The position numbers and the translations under genes were made by a program. Shown here in pieces: positions 33,560 through 43,510 of a stretch of DNA of 64,000 bases. This DNA comes from JBBSOK01 sp965219125 (lineage in GTDB: Bacteria > Bacteroidota > Bacteroidia > Flavobacteriales > Flavobacteriaceae). The first letter of the stretch is position 1. Every line of letters begins with the position of its first letter. Location of the stretch: NCBI GenBank assembly GCA_965219125.1, contig CBDCMO010000002.1, positions 310,001 through 374,000 on the forward strand, read 5' to 3'. Under the pieces are notes generated by a model. It searched no databases and was not told where the DNA came from. It saw only the letters and a program-made list of their open reading frames with translations.

Positions 33560-34654
33560 CTATAAATTTCTGGTTAATCGTTTTACTATTTTGTATTCAG
33601 CAAAAAATTCCTTCGAAAATACCTTTAGCGCAGTGTATGTTGGCACTGCCAATATCATTCCTGGAATGCCAAAGACGAAACCACCAATTAATATAATCAA
33701 GAAAATTTCAAGTGGATGTGACTTTACGCTCTTACTAAATATTATGGGTTGTGAAAGTAAATTATCTACCAATTGTGCGCAGGCATAACCTATGCTTGCG
33801 TAGCTTAAAAGAGGTAACAACTGTGAAGAAAAATCGGCTCCCAGATTATTTGAAACTATAATCAGTAGCATTAAAACCCAACCAATTAAAGGGCCGAGAT
33901 ACGGAACAATATTTAAAAATGCGCAGATTAACGCGACAGCAACTGCGTTATCTATTCCGATAAAAAGTAAAAGCACTGAATATATAAAGGACAAAATTAT
34001 AATTTGCAGCGTAAGGCCAATAAAATAGCGCGAAAGCAGTTCTTTAATTTTCGTGAACACATTTATAAATCTATCCTCATCGCCAGGTTTGGAAAACACA
34101 ATAATTGCTGAGGCCAACATGGTTTCGTCTCGGAGCAAAAAGAAGGAAATAAAAAGTACGGAGAACAGACCGACAACAAAACTACCTACATTTCCAAAAA
34201 AAGATTCAACGACAGATGGAATTATATCTACATTGAAATTTTGAACGTAACTAGTTTGTTTTGCAGCTTCAACGAGATTAATTTTATTAAAACCTAAGTA
34301 ATCACTTGCCTGCATATTAAGCTCGTTCAAATCGCGCTTTACTTGCTCAAAATCTATTTCAGAAATATTTTTCCCCTGTTCAACAATTATTGGTATAAAT
34401 ACCCACATTAAAAGGCACAATGTGCCGAGAATAAATAATAAAGTAGTTATGGACGCTAGATTATTTGAAAATTTAAAACGCCTCTTTAGAAAAATTACGA
34501 TGGGTCTTCCAATTAATGATAATACAAATGCTATCCCTAAAAATAGGATTAACGATCGAATAGCATATAAAAACCACAACAATAAAATTACACCCGTGAG
34601 TATTGATAATGCACGTAAAATACCTATTGTTATTGCTCTTGCCTGACCTTTCAT
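33560..34654 (-). CDS. AI-2E family transporter
   Basis: 364 residues with about eight hydrophobic helices: a pair at the N-terminus (LLWFLYAIRSLILFLGIAFV), others around 60-85 and 150-170, and a dense cluster from 200 to 340. The segments FLNIVPYLGPLIGWVL and GIPGMILAVPTY are the hallmark motifs of the AI-2E/PerM family. Some members export autoinducer-2 and others are Na+/H+ antiporters; the ligand here is unknown. It lies between the SpoU methyltransferase and THUMP-like methyltransferase genes, probably in one transcript. Confidence 0.9.
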   Translation of the reverse strand: MKGQARAITIGILRALSILTGVILLLWFLYAIRSLILFLGIAFVLSLIGRPIVIFLKRRFKFSNNLASITTLLFILGTLCLLMWVFIPIIVEQGKNISEIDFEQVKRDLNELNMQASDYLGFNKINLVEAAKQTSYVQNFNVDIIPSVVESFFGNVGSFVVGLFSVLFISFFLLRDETMLASAIIVFSKPGDEDRFINVFTKIKELLSRYFIGLTLQIIILSFIYSVLLLFIGIDNAVAVALICAFLNIVPYLGPLIGWVLMLLIIVSNNLGADFSSQLLPLLSYASIGYACAQLVDNLLSQPIIFSKSVKSHPLEIFLIILIGGFVFGIPGMILAVPTYTALKVFSKEFFAEYKIVKRLTRNL

Positions 34655-34689
34655 TTAGTAATTGAGATGTAATGTATAACTTTTTAAAT

Positions 34690-35193
34690 TCAATTATTTG
34701 TTAACGAATATAATGCTATTCCCGCAGCTTGTGCAACGTTCAAGCTACTATTTTTGCCATTCATTTGTATATGTATTGAAGTATCAACCACCGATAAAAT
34801 TTCAGCTGAAATACCATTTTGTTCGTTTCCTAAAATCAAAAGTAATTTCGATTTTTTTTCCAATGAAAAATTTTGAAGTGCAATACTTGTATCGGTAATT
34901 TCCAAAGCTATTATATAAAAATCATCTTGTTTGAAATTTTGAATTACTTCAAAAGGATTATCAACTTCCTCGAAATTTACTGTATTATGTGTGTCGCGTG
35001 CGGTTTTTATAAGTCTTGATGAATTTATATTTAATTTACAATTATAAAATAAGAGTTTAGTAATCCCAAAAGCATCGGAAACTCTAAAAATAGATCCAAT
35101 ATTTGCGGGACTTCTAACACCGTCACATAAGACAATTATCTCTTTCTGCTGTGTAGCCAAAGTAACCTGCGAATGTTCTAATTGCTTCGGCAT
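34690..35193 (-). CDS. SpoU/TrmH-family RNA 2'-O-methyltransferase
   Basis: 167 residues, near the minimum size for a SPOUT methyltransferase without extra RNA-binding domain. Motif 1 reads ANIGSIFRVSDAFG, motif 2 LLILGNEQNGIS and motif 3 NSSLNVAQAAGIALY; together they form the knotted SAM site. It is predicted to methylate a ribose 2'-OH in tRNA or rRNA, and the site cannot be told from sequence. Its ATG overlaps the DUF4159 stop by one base (TAATG), so the two are translationally coupled. Confidence 0.92.
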   Translation of the reverse strand: MPKQLEHSQVTLATQQKEIIVLCDGVRSPANIGSIFRVSDAFGITKLLFYNCKLNINSSRLIKTARDTHNTVNFEEVDNPFEVIQNFKQDDFYIIALEITDTSIALQNFSLEKKSKLLLILGNEQNGISAEILSVVDTSIHIQMNGKNSSLNVAQAAGIALYSLTNN

Positions 35194-35843
35194 TAATTTT
35201 CGAAAACATATTTAATAATATTAGCTCCCATTTGCAAGGCTTTTAAACGCACATCTGCCGGATCATTATGTACTTCGGGATTTTCCCACCCATCGCCCAA
35301 ATCAGTTTCAAATGTGTATAACAAAACTAATCTTCCTTCTTCAATTATACCAAATGCTTGTGGCGGTCCGCCGTCGTGTTCGTGTATTTTCGGCATTCCA
35401 TTGGGAAATTTATAGAAATAATTGAATAATGGGTAATCTGCCGGAAGCTCCTTTAACTCCTTATCCGGAAAAATTTTAGTTATCTCTTTACGAATATATT
35501 CATCCATTCCATAATTGTCGTCTATGTGTAAAAATCCGCCGCTCATTAAGTACTTTCGTAAATTTTCCGCTTCTTCGGGCGAAAAATAAACGTTGCCGTG
35601 ACCTGTCATATGCACAAAAGGATAATCAAAAAGATCTACACTATTTGGGGTAACCGTTGGCGGTTTTGTGCCGAGTTTTGTATTTATTTTTTCATTACAG
35701 AATTTAGCCAAATTAGGCAAAGAGGTTGGATTTGCATACCAATCTCCACCGCCGCCATATTGTAAAAGTGCAATATCTTGAGACCAAGATAATGTGGTAA
35801 TAAATAGTAGAAGCAAAATAGCATTAAATTTCATAGCATTCAA
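35193..35843 (-). CDS. DUF4159 domain-containing exported protein
   Basis: 216 residues with a signal peptide (AILLLLFITTLSWSQ); ATG at 35834, three codons in, is an equally good start. The mature part is a DUF4159 domain with DWYANPTSLPNLAKF, FVHMTGHGNVYFS, a GGFLHIDDNYGMD segment and a late YTFETDLGDGWE. The fold is related to glutamine-amidotransferase-like domains; no enzyme activity is established. It is widely conserved in Bacteroidota next to RNA methyltransferase and rsmE genes, as here, and starts the four-gene minus-strand run down to 32386. Confidence 0.88.
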   Translation of the reverse strand: MNAMKFNAILLLLFITTLSWSQDIALLQYGGGGDWYANPTSLPNLAKFCNEKINTKLGTKPPTVTPNSVDLFDYPFVHMTGHGNVYFSPEEAENLRKYLMSGGFLHIDDNYGMDEYIRKEITKIFPDKELKELPADYPLFNYFYKFPNGMPKIHEHDGGPPQAFGIIEEGRLVLLYTFETDLGDGWENPEVHNDPADVRLKALQMGANIIKYVFEN

Positions 35844-35954
35844 AAATAAGAAATTATATGTTTCAGATTTTAAATAGCGGAATTCATTTGCTTTTTAAAT
35901 TTAACGTGTAAGGTTTTTAAGTAATAGTAGACCAAAATCTTAAATATACTTGTT

Positions 35955-36710
35955 ATGAAAGGCCTATTTCTTTTTTTACTAATTCCGATTATTGTAATTT
36001 TTTCAACTACAAATAAATCAGATAAAAATACGCAAACTCCTAATTTAGAAAACCAATTTGCCGTTGTTCAACTTTTTACATCGCAAGGATGCAGTAGTTG
36101 TCCAAGCGCAGATAAGTTGTTGGATGAGGTTAAAGCAGATTATAAAGCAAAAAATGTAGTAGTGTTGAGTTATCATGTAGATTATTGGAACCGTTTGGGT
36201 TGGAAAGATCCTTTTAGCAGTAAGGAATTTACCCAATTACAGTATGCATATTCCGATAAATTTAAGGACCAAAGTGTTTATACGCCCGAAGCAGTAATTA
36301 ATGGAAAAATTCATTTCGTTGGTAGTAGTGAAGATAAAATGACATCAAATCTTTCAAAATCCTTGAACGACAAAGCCGAAAATTCTGTTTTAATTTCAAA
36401 TATCCAAAAAGTTGGCAATCAAATTAATTTTGAATATAAGGTTGTCGGAAATTCGACAGATAAAAATTTACAGATTGCTTTGGTTATTAATAACCGTAAA
36501 ACTGAAATAAAAAGAGGTGAAAATGGTGGAAGAACGTTGAATAGCAGCAACATTGTTGTAAATGAACTTTCCATAAAATTGAATAATGAAATAGGAAAAG
36601 CTGCGATTCAAATTCCCGAAGTTGTTGAAAATAAAGATATTTTAAATATTGTTGGTTTCGTCCAAAAATCTGATTTGACAATTACTGGCGCAACCGAAAG
36701 TAAGGTTTAA
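35955..36710 (+). CDS. DUF1223 thioredoxin-like exported protein
   Basis: 251 residues. An N-terminal hydrophobic segment (FLFLLIPIIVIFST) exports or anchors it. The DUF1223 domain opens with VVQLFTSQGCSSCPSADKLL, where Cys-Ser-Ser-Cys sits at the thioredoxin active-site position. VLSYHVDYWNRLGWKDPF and the cis-Pro-like YTPEAVINGK follow. The C-terminal half is beta-rich. A periplasmic redox role is inferred from the fold. It is the only plus-strand gene among minus-strand neighbours and converges with rsmE at a hairpin. Confidence 0.88.
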   Translation: MKGLFLFLLIPIIVIFSTTNKSDKNTQTPNLENQFAVVQLFTSQGCSSCPSADKLLDEVKADYKAKNVVVLSYHVDYWNRLGWKDPFSSKEFTQLQYAYSDKFKDQSVYTPEAVINGKIHFVGSSEDKMTSNLSKSLNDKAENSVLISNIQKVGNQINFEYKVVGNSTDKNLQIALVINNRKTEIKRGENGGRTLNSSNIVVNELSIKLNNEIGKAAIQIPEVVENKDILNIVGFVQKSDLTITGATESKV

Positions 36711-36738
36711 ATTTTATTTCTCATTTACAAAAGCAAAC

Positions 36739-36761
36739 TTTTAAACCTGACAGGTTTAAAA
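36739..36761. terminator. Bidirectional hairpin between DUF1223 and rsmE genes
   Basis: Perfect 10-bp inverted repeat TTTTAAACCT-GAC-AGGTTTAAAA between convergent genes, ending against the rsmE stop. The AACCTGACAGGTT core resembles a motif common between genes in flavobacterial chromosomes. Confidence 0.65.
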
Positions 36762-37478
36762 TTATTCATTTGCAAATGCGACACTGTGACAAGCAACTAT
36801 TGCGGCCGTTTCAGTTCGCAGTCTGGTTTCTCCCAAACTAACCGGAATAAATTTATTTTTTATTGCTGAAGAAATTTCTTTTGAAGAAAAATCGCCTTCG
36901 GGTCCAATTAATATTAAAATGCTTGAACCAATTTTAATTTCGTGTTTAAGTGACTTTTTTGAAGTTTCTTCACAGTGAGCTATAAATTTTCGAAAATCTA
37001 AATTATCTTCGGATTGCTTTTCAATAAATTCCGAAAAGGAGATTGCTTCATTTAACTTGGGCAAATACGCTTTCATAGATTGCTTCATCGCTCCGATTAT
37101 AATTTTTTCGTATCTATCAATCTTCACTACTTTTCTTTCGGAATGATCACATATTATAGGCGTAATTTCTGAAATTCCAATCTCTGTAGCTTTTTCTAAA
37201 AACCATTCAAAACGGTCGTTTAATTTTGTTGGAGCAACTGCCAAGTGAAGTGAATAGGGAAGTGGCTGCTGTTTTTCTGAAGTTAGAATTTTTGCGTTGC
37301 ATTTTTTATCTGTTGCCAACGTTATTTCGGCTTGATAAAAAAATCCTTTTCCGTCTGTAATGTTTAAAATATCGCCTACATTTTTGCGCAAAACTTTACT
37401 AATATGTCTGCTCTCATCTTTTTCAAAAGTGACAACAGTTTCATTTTCTTCAATATTTGGATGGTAAAAAAAATTCAC
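36762..37478 (-). CDS. rsmE: 16S rRNA (uracil1498-N3)-methyltransferase
   Basis: 238 residues. An N-terminal PUA-like domain (SRHISKVLRKNVGDILNITD) precedes a SPOUT methyltransferase. The SAM knot is marked by LILIGPEGDFSSKEI and the C-terminal PVSLGETRLRTETAAI. DRFEWFLEKATEIGISEITPI is also conserved in RsmE. It methylates N3 of U1498 in 16S rRNA of assembled 30S subunits. It lies 57 bases after tsaD on the same strand, a common flavobacterial order. Confidence 0.95.
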   Translation of the reverse strand: MNFFYHPNIEENETVVTFEKDESRHISKVLRKNVGDILNITDGKGFFYQAEITLATDKKCNAKILTSEKQQPLPYSLHLAVAPTKLNDRFEWFLEKATEIGISEITPIICDHSERKVVKIDRYEKIIIGAMKQSMKAYLPKLNEAISFSEFIEKQSEDNLDFRKFIAHCEETSKKSLKHEIKIGSSILILIGPEGDFSSKEISSAIKNKFIPVSLGETRLRTETAAIVACHSVAFANE

Positions 37479-37535
37479 TATTTCTAGTTTAGGTATGATT
37501 TCGATTGTAAAATAATGTTCAAATTTGAAGAAATA

Positions 37536-38558
37536 TTAAAATGAAATTCTTGCTTTTGCAACCACATCATTTTCGGCAAAAATTCGCCTTTTAAATTTAA
37601 GCTCTCCAACCATCGCAATCATTGCGGCATTGTCCGTGCAAAATTCAAATTTTGGAATGTGTGTTTTCCAACCATATTTTTGCTGCGCTTCAACAATTGC
37701 ATTTCTAATTCCACTATTTGCTGAAACGCCGCCACCAATTGCAATTTCTTTTATTCCAGTTGCTTTTACTGCGCTTTTCAATTTGTCCATTACATAATCT
37801 ACAATGGTAAATTGGATACTTGCACAAATATCGTTCAGATTTTCTTCCACAAAATTTTCGTTTATAGCAACTTGCTTTTCAACAAAATATAAAACTGCCG
37901 TTTTTAATCCGCTAAAACTAAAATCCATTGGGCCTACTTTTGGCTTTGTAAATTTAAAGGCTTTCGGATTTCCTTTTTGCGCATATGTATCAACTAAAGG
38001 TCCGCCGGGATAGGGAAGACCCAATATTTTCGCACTCTTGTCAAAAGCCTCGCCAATTGCATCATCAATTGTTTGGCCAATAATTTCCATTTCAAAATAG
38101 TCTGTCACTTTCACAATTTGTGTGTGACCACCACTTATCGTCAAAGCTAAAAAAGGAAAATTAGGTTCGGTATGTTCTTCAGTTTTAATAAAATGAGCCA
38201 AAATATGGGCTTGCATATGGTTAACTTCAATCAACGGAATGCCTAAACCCATAGCCAAAGACTTTGAAAATGAGGTACCTACCAATAAACTGCCCATAAG
38301 GCCAGGACCGCGCGTAAATGCAATGGCAGATAACTCATTTTTATCGATATTTGCCTTGCGAAATGCTTGATGAACAACGGGAACAATATTTTGTTGATGC
38401 GCACGCGAGGCAAGTTCTGGCACAACGCCGCCGTATTCTTTGTGTATAGTCTGTGTTGCCACAACATTGCTTAGTATTTGGCCGTTGTTTATTACAGCCG
38501 CAGCAGTGTCGTCGCAGGAGGATTCTATGCCAAGTATATAACAGTTTTTTTGTTTCAA
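37536..38558 (-). CDS. tsaD: tRNA N6-threonylcarbamoyladenosine transferase subunit TsaD
   Basis: 340 residues of the ASKHA fold. The N-terminal GIESSCDDTAAAVI, the metal-binding histidines in NHMQAHILAH, GGHTQIV and the C-terminal EIAIGGGVSANSGIRNAI are all diagnostic. TsaD transfers threonylcarbamoyl to A37 of ANN-decoding tRNAs together with TsaB and TsaE, which are not in this window. It is divergent from tamB and followed by rsmE. Confidence 0.97.
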   Translation of the reverse strand: MKQKNCYILGIESSCDDTAAAVINNGQILSNVVATQTIHKEYGGVVPELASRAHQQNIVPVVHQAFRKANIDKNELSAIAFTRGPGLMGSLLVGTSFSKSLAMGLGIPLIEVNHMQAHILAHFIKTEEHTEPNFPFLALTISGGHTQIVKVTDYFEMEIIGQTIDDAIGEAFDKSAKILGLPYPGGPLVDTYAQKGNPKAFKFTKPKVGPMDFSFSGLKTAVLYFVEKQVAINENFVEENLNDICASIQFTIVDYVMDKLKSAVKATGIKEIAIGGGVSANSGIRNAIVEAQQKYGWKTHIPKFEFCTDNAAMIAMVGELKFKRRIFAENDVVAKARISF

Positions 38559-38686
38559 AGCAAAATGGGTCTATTTCTTGTTTGTAAAAATATAAAATTT
38601 AATGCGATTGCCTTTGGCAAACTATTATAGATAAAATTTTAAAACGTATCAAAAAACTTAGAAAAATAATAGTTCGCACCTTTTTT

Positions 38687-41600
38687 GTGATTGTTGCAAT
38701 TTTGTTGCTTACGGTCATTATTTTTTCTATTCCTGCCGTACAGACCAAAGTTGCAACCCGAGTTACTACGTATCTTAACGAAACGTACGGTACTGACATT
38801 CACATAAAACGATTGGGCCTAAACTGGCGTGGCGAAGTTGATGCACGCGAAGTTTATATTGCAGATCATCATCAAGACACTTTAATATATAGTGGCGAAT
38901 TACAGACTGATATTACAAATTTTGCTAGCTTAATAAAGGGCGATTTAGGTTTTGGGAGTCTTTCTTTAACGAACGCAAAACTGTATATAAAAACATACAA
39001 AGATGAAGAAAGCGATAACTTAAGTATTTTTTCTAAGAAATTTAATACTGGGAAGCCCGCAACAAAACCATTTTCGCTTTTAAGTAATTCGGTGGAATTA
39101 ATTAATAGCCACATAAAGTTTACGAATGAAAACTTGGAGAAGCCGGAAGTTGTAAATCTCACAAACGTAAATCTTATAGCAGATGAATTTGAAGTTGCCG
39201 ATGCAGACGTTTTTGCAAATATTACCAAGCTTTCAATGACAACAAATTGGGGTTTGGTTGTTACAGATTTACAAGCGAAGTTCAGCTACACAAAATCCGC
39301 CATGAAATTGGAAGATCTAACTTTAGTAACGCCAACTTCAGATTTAAAGGGAAATTTAATTTTTAGTTACGGCGAAAATGGCATGTCAAATTTTGAAGAT
39401 GACGTAAATATCGATTTAAAACTAAATGATTCACAACTTTCTACCACAGATCTTAATAATTTTTACAATGAGTTTGGGCCAGATCAAATAATTAATATTC
39501 AAGCAGATTTAAACGGAACGCTTAATAATTTTAAACTGAGCAATACCAATTTAACAACCGGTGACACCCAAATTAAAGGAGATTTTTTAGTTGAAAAAAT
39601 ATTGAAAGGCGCAGATGCTTTCAGTATTACCGGAACTTCTCACAGCATTAGCACCAACTACTATGATTTGCGCCGGTTTATGCCGCGCGTTTTGGGCGAC
39701 GTACTTCCAGCACAACTTAAGGAACTTGGCAGCGTAACCTTAAATGGAAATAGTAGGATTACCAAAAATGATTTAAAAACCATAAGTTTTTTAACCACGG
39801 GAATCGGCACGGCAGATTTAGATTTGGTAATGGGAAATATCACAAACCCAGATTTCACAACCTATAAAGGCGATGCGATACTAACAAACTTCAATTTAGG
39901 TAAGATTACACAGGTTTCATCTTTGGGGCCAATTACTGCAAATTTGCATTTTGATGGTCGCGGTTTTTCACAACAAACTGTAAATACAGAACTTGATGGT
40001 ACAATTTCTTCCTTTGCATTTCAGGGTTATGATTATAAAAATATAGAGCTTTCGGGCAATGCTAAAAATCCGTTGTTTGATGGTCAACTTTCTATTGACG
40101 ATCCAAATTTGAAACTGAAATTTAAAGGTTTGATAGATGCCTCAAAAGATGTTAACGAGTATAATTTTGAAGCAAATGTTGAATATGCCGAATTAAATAA
40201 ATTGAATTTAATTAAGCGAGATAGCGTTTCTGTGTTTACCGGAAATGTATTGGTAGATATGCAGGGAAAAACGATTGATGATGTCCGCGGAACCGTCAAT
40301 TTCCAACAAACCTTTTACCAAAATGAACGCGATTATTATTACTTCGACGATTTTACAATAACTTCAACTTTTGAAGGATCTGTCCGTACTATCGAAATAA
40401 ATTCCCCCGATATTATGACGGGTTACATGAAAGGCGAGTTTTTAATTGCAGATTTGCCAAATCTTTTTCAAAATGGTATCGGAAATATTTACGCAAATTA
40501 TATTCCGCAGGAAGTTACAACCAATCAATATGTAGATTATAATTTTTTGGTCTTCAACAAAATTGTTGATCTCTTTGTGCCGCAATTGAAATTGGGGGAT
40601 AATACGCGCATTAAAGGTTCCGTTTCATCTGACGATAGCAAATTTAAATTAGATTTTAAATCGCCAGAAATCCTTCTCTTCGGAACGTATTTGGGTAAAG
40701 TCAATATTCAAGTAGATAATAATAATAATCCGTTATATAACACATATATAGATATAGATTCGGTTTATACAGGTTATTATGAAGCTAAGAATGTTAGCAT
40801 TATAAATAAAACATTGAATGATACTATGTATGTACGTTCAGAATTTAAGGGTGGAAAGAAAAAAGAAGACCTTTTCAACCTCAATTTATACCATACCATT
40901 AATCCCAATGGCAAGTCGGTTGTGGGTTTTAAAAAATCTGACATAACTTATAAAGACAATGTTTGGTTTATAAATGAAGAAAATAATGATTTGAATAAGG
41001 CAACATTCGACGATAATTTTTCTGAAATAAACATAGATTCGTTGGTTTTAAGCCATAATAATGAAGAAATTAGAATGGCTGGTATTTTACGCGATTCTAC
41101 ATATAAAGATTTACAAGTAAGCTTCAAAGATGTAAATATTGGAAACCTAGTGCCGCCTATAGACAGTTTGCGCTTGGCGGGAACAGTAAATGGAGATCTT
41201 AATTTTCTTCAAAAGAATGGAGCCTTTTACCCGGATAGTAAAATAACGATAGATTCCGTAAACATAAACGACATTGATTTTGGCAATCTAAATTTAGAGA
41301 TTAAAGGCAACGAAGATCTTACGGAATATAATATAAACACAACTTTAATTAATAATAAAGTAAAATCAATAAACGCTGTTGGGAAGATAAATGTTTCTAA
41401 AAACAATCCTCAAATAAATTTGAATGTAGATCTTAATGAATTTAATATGCAGGCATTTAGCCCATTTGGGGCAGATGTTATTTCCAATATTCGCGGCTTT
41501 ATTTCGGGTAGTGCAAAGGTTACCGGCAATTACAAAGCTCCCGATGTTATTGGAAAATTCAATCTGCAAAAAAGTGGATTACAGGTGCCTTATTTGAATA

Positions 41601-43084
41601 TAGATTTTAATCTTGACGATGATACGCAATTAGTACTAACAAAAAGTAAAATTGAAATAACTAAAACAGGAATTACAGATACGAAATACCAAACCAAAGG
41701 CTTTTTCAACGGTTTTGCAACCTATAATAATTTTGCAGATTGGGCGCTAAATTTAAATATTGATGCCCCCGAACGTTTGATAGTATTGGATACGCCACCG
41801 GACGAAGATCAACTATATTACGGTACTGCATTTATTAGCGGAGATGCCGTAATAAAAGGTCCCATAGACGAACTGTATATAAAAGTAAGGGCAAAAACTG
41901 AAGAAGGTACGACTTTTAAAATTCCATTAAGCGATACCGAAGCAATTGGAGATGCAAGTTTCATCAAATTTTTATCACCTGAAGAAAAACAAGCTCGAAT
42001 TAGCGGAGAAACAGTTGTGAGGGAAGATTTAAAAGGCCTTCAATTGGATTTTGATTTGGATATAAACAAAAATGCAGAAGTTGAAGTAGTTGTTGACGTT
42101 GCAAATAATTCAACCTTAAAAGGTCGTGGCGCAGGAAATATTTTACTTCGAATAAATACATTGGGAACTTTCCAGATTTTTGGGGATTTTCAAGTTTATG
42201 AAGGTACTTTCGACTTTAGATACGGCGGTTTAATACAAAAAAACTTCGAAGTTTTACCGGGCGGAAGTATAAACTGGGAAAACGGCGATCCAACAAGAGC
42301 GCGATTGGATTTAAGCGCAATTTATAAAACAGATGCAAATCCTGCTGCATTGTTGGACAACCCAAGCGTTAACCGTAATATTGATGTAAATGTTGTGATA
42401 GATTTAAAGGGCGAATTAATTCAACCAGATTTAAGTTTCGACATTCAATTTCCAAAAGTAAGTAGTACGGTAAGGAGTGAGTTGGAGTTTAAACTTCAAA
42501 GTGATGAGCAAAAGTTGAATCAAGCGCTGTTTTTAGTAGCATCAGGTCAGTTCATCGGTGATAATTATCAAGGTACAAACGCATTTACAGGAACGTTGGT
42601 TGAGCGTGTTTCAAGCTTAGTGAACGATATTTTTACAGACAAAGACAGCAAATTTAGAGTTGGGTTGGATTATACTGCAAGTTTACGGTCGCCAGACCAA
42701 CAAACTTCAGATAGATTAGGGATTACACTTTCAACACAAATAAGCGAGCGTATTTTAATAAATGGAAAAGTTGGCGTACCTGTTGGTGGCGTAAATGAAA
42801 CAGCTATTGCAGGCGATATTGAAGTGCAGTGGCTTATAAATGCAGACGGAAGTTTGCGAATGAATTTCTTTAACCGACAGGCAGATTTACAATTTATTGG
42901 AGAGAACCAAATTTTTGAGCAAGGTGTGGGATTAAATTATTCTGTAGATTTTGATACATTCAAAGAATTAATGGCAAAGCTCTTCAATAAAAAGATAACT
43001 ATTGAAAAAGAGAAGGAGCCTTTTGTGCCGGACGACAACTCCCCCGTAAATTTTAATAATACGGCAACTAAAAAAGAGGAGTAA
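38687..43084 (+). CDS. tamB: Translocation/assembly module TamB (AsmA-like) protein
   Basis: 1465 residues. One N-terminal membrane helix (VAILLLTVIIFSIPAV) anchors a very long beta-rich periplasmic stretch ending in a DUF490/TamB C-terminal domain (about 1100-1450, with GTFQIFGDFQVYEGTFDFRYGG). TamB bridges inner and outer membranes for protein insertion or lipid transfer. The only canonical start is GTG 38687, which places the first residue inside the helix. The frame stays open upstream to 38603 and encodes a basic, membrane-topology-like stretch (KRIKKLRKIIVRTFF) with no ATG, GTG or TTG. The true start may therefore be a rare codon such as ATT at 38636. Confidence 0.9.
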   Translation: MIVAILLLTVIIFSIPAVQTKVATRVTTYLNETYGTDIHIKRLGLNWRGEVDAREVYIADHHQDTLIYSGELQTDITNFASLIKGDLGFGSLSLTNAKLYIKTYKDEESDNLSIFSKKFNTGKPATKPFSLLSNSVELINSHIKFTNENLEKPEVVNLTNVNLIADEFEVADADVFANITKLSMTTNWGLVVTDLQAKFSYTKSAMKLEDLTLVTPTSDLKGNLIFSYGENGMSNFEDDVNIDLKLNDSQLSTTDLNNFYNEFGPDQIINIQADLNGTLNNFKLSNTNLTTGDTQIKGDFLVEKILKGADAFSITGTSHSISTNYYDLRRFMPRVLGDVLPAQLKELGSVTLNGNSRITKNDLKTISFLTTGIGTADLDLVMGNITNPDFTTYKGDAILTNFNLGKITQVSSLGPITANLHFDGRGFSQQTVNTELDGTISSFAFQGYDYKNIELSGNAKNPLFDGQLSIDDPNLKLKFKGLIDASKDVNEYNFEANVEYAELNKLNLIKRDSVSVFTGNVLVDMQGKTIDDVRGTVNFQQTFYQNERDYYYFDDFTITSTFEGSVRTIEINSPDIMTGYMKGEFLIADLPNLFQNGIGNIYANYIPQEVTTNQYVDYNFLVFNKIVDLFVPQLKLGDNTRIKGSVSSDDSKFKLDFKSPEILLFGTYLGKVNIQVDNNNNPLYNTYIDIDSVYTGYYEAKNVSIINKTLNDTMYVRSEFKGGKKKEDLFNLNLYHTINPNGKSVVGFKKSDITYKDNVWFINEENNDLNKATFDDNFSEINIDSLVLSHNNEEIRMAGILRDSTYKDLQVSFKDVNIGNLVPPIDSLRLAGTVNGDLNFLQKNGAFYPDSKITIDSVNINDIDFGNLNLEIKGNEDLTEYNINTTLINNKVKSINAVGKINVSKNNPQINLNVDLNEFNMQAFSPFGADVISNIRGFISGSAKVTGNYKAPDVIGKFNLQKSGLQVPYLNIDFNLDDDTQLVLTKSKIEITKTGITDTKYQTKGFFNGFATYNNFADWALNLNIDAPERLIVLDTPPDEDQLYYGTAFISGDAVIKGPIDELYIKVRAKTEEGTTFKIPLSDTEAIGDASFIKFLSPEEKQARISGETVVREDLKGLQLDFDLDINKNAEVEVVVDVANNSTLKGRGAGNILLRINTLGTFQIFGDFQVYEGTFDFRYGGLIQKNFEVLPGGSINWENGDPTRARLDLSAIYKTDANPAALLDNPSVNRNIDVNVVIDLKGELIQPDLSFDIQFPKVSSTVRSELEFKLQSDEQKLNQALFLVASGQFIGDNYQGTNAFTGTLVERVSSLVNDIFTDKDSKFRVGLDYTASLRSPDQQTSDRLGITLSTQISERILINGKVGVPVGGVNETAIAGDIEVQWLINADGSLRMNFFNRQADLQFIGENQIFEQGVGLNYSVDFDTFKELMAKLFNKKITIEKEKEPFVPDDNSPVNFNNTATKKEE

Positions 43085-43089
43085 GGTTA

Positions 43090-43470
43090 TTAAAATGAGG
43101 CAATAACCGAAATTTCCACATTTACATATTTCGGAAGATTTGAAACTTCTACAGTTTCTCTAGCTGGAGCTGTAAGCTCATCAAAATAAGCTCCGTAAAC
43201 TGCGTTTATAGCTGAAAAGTTTTTCATGTCGCTAATAAAAATGCTTGTTTTTATTACGTGATCAAAGGTCATTCCTGCTTCGGTTAAAATGGCTTTTAAA
43301 TTTTCCATTACCAACTTAGTTTCCACCTGAATATCATCCGTCACCAAATTTCCTGTTTTTGGATCTATCGCAATCTGTCCGGAAGTGTAAAGCAGATTTC
43401 CATTCAATATTGCTTGGTTGTAAGGGCCAATTGGCGAGGGCGCGTTTGATGTTTTTATTATTTTTTTCAT
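43090..43470 (-). CDS. RidA-family reactive intermediate deaminase
   Basis: 126 residues, the normal size of the YjgF/YER057c/UK114 family. SNAPSPIGPYNQAI at the N-terminus, LYTSGQIAIDPKTGNLV, the arginine of APARETVEVSNLPK (Arg near 105) and the terminal glutamate strand VEISVIA form the trimeric active site. RidA hydrolyses 2-aminoacrylate and related imines that damage PLP enzymes. It converges with tamB, leaving only five bases between stops. A clear one-domain member with no oddities. Confidence 0.95.
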   Translation of the reverse strand: MKKIIKTSNAPSPIGPYNQAILNGNLLYTSGQIAIDPKTGNLVTDDIQVETKLVMENLKAILTEAGMTFDHVIKTSIFISDMKNFSAINAVYGAYFDELTAPARETVEVSNLPKYVNVEISVIASF

Positions 43471-43510
43471 AGTGATATTTTTTTTACTAAACTACGAATT
43501 TTGAAGAAAA

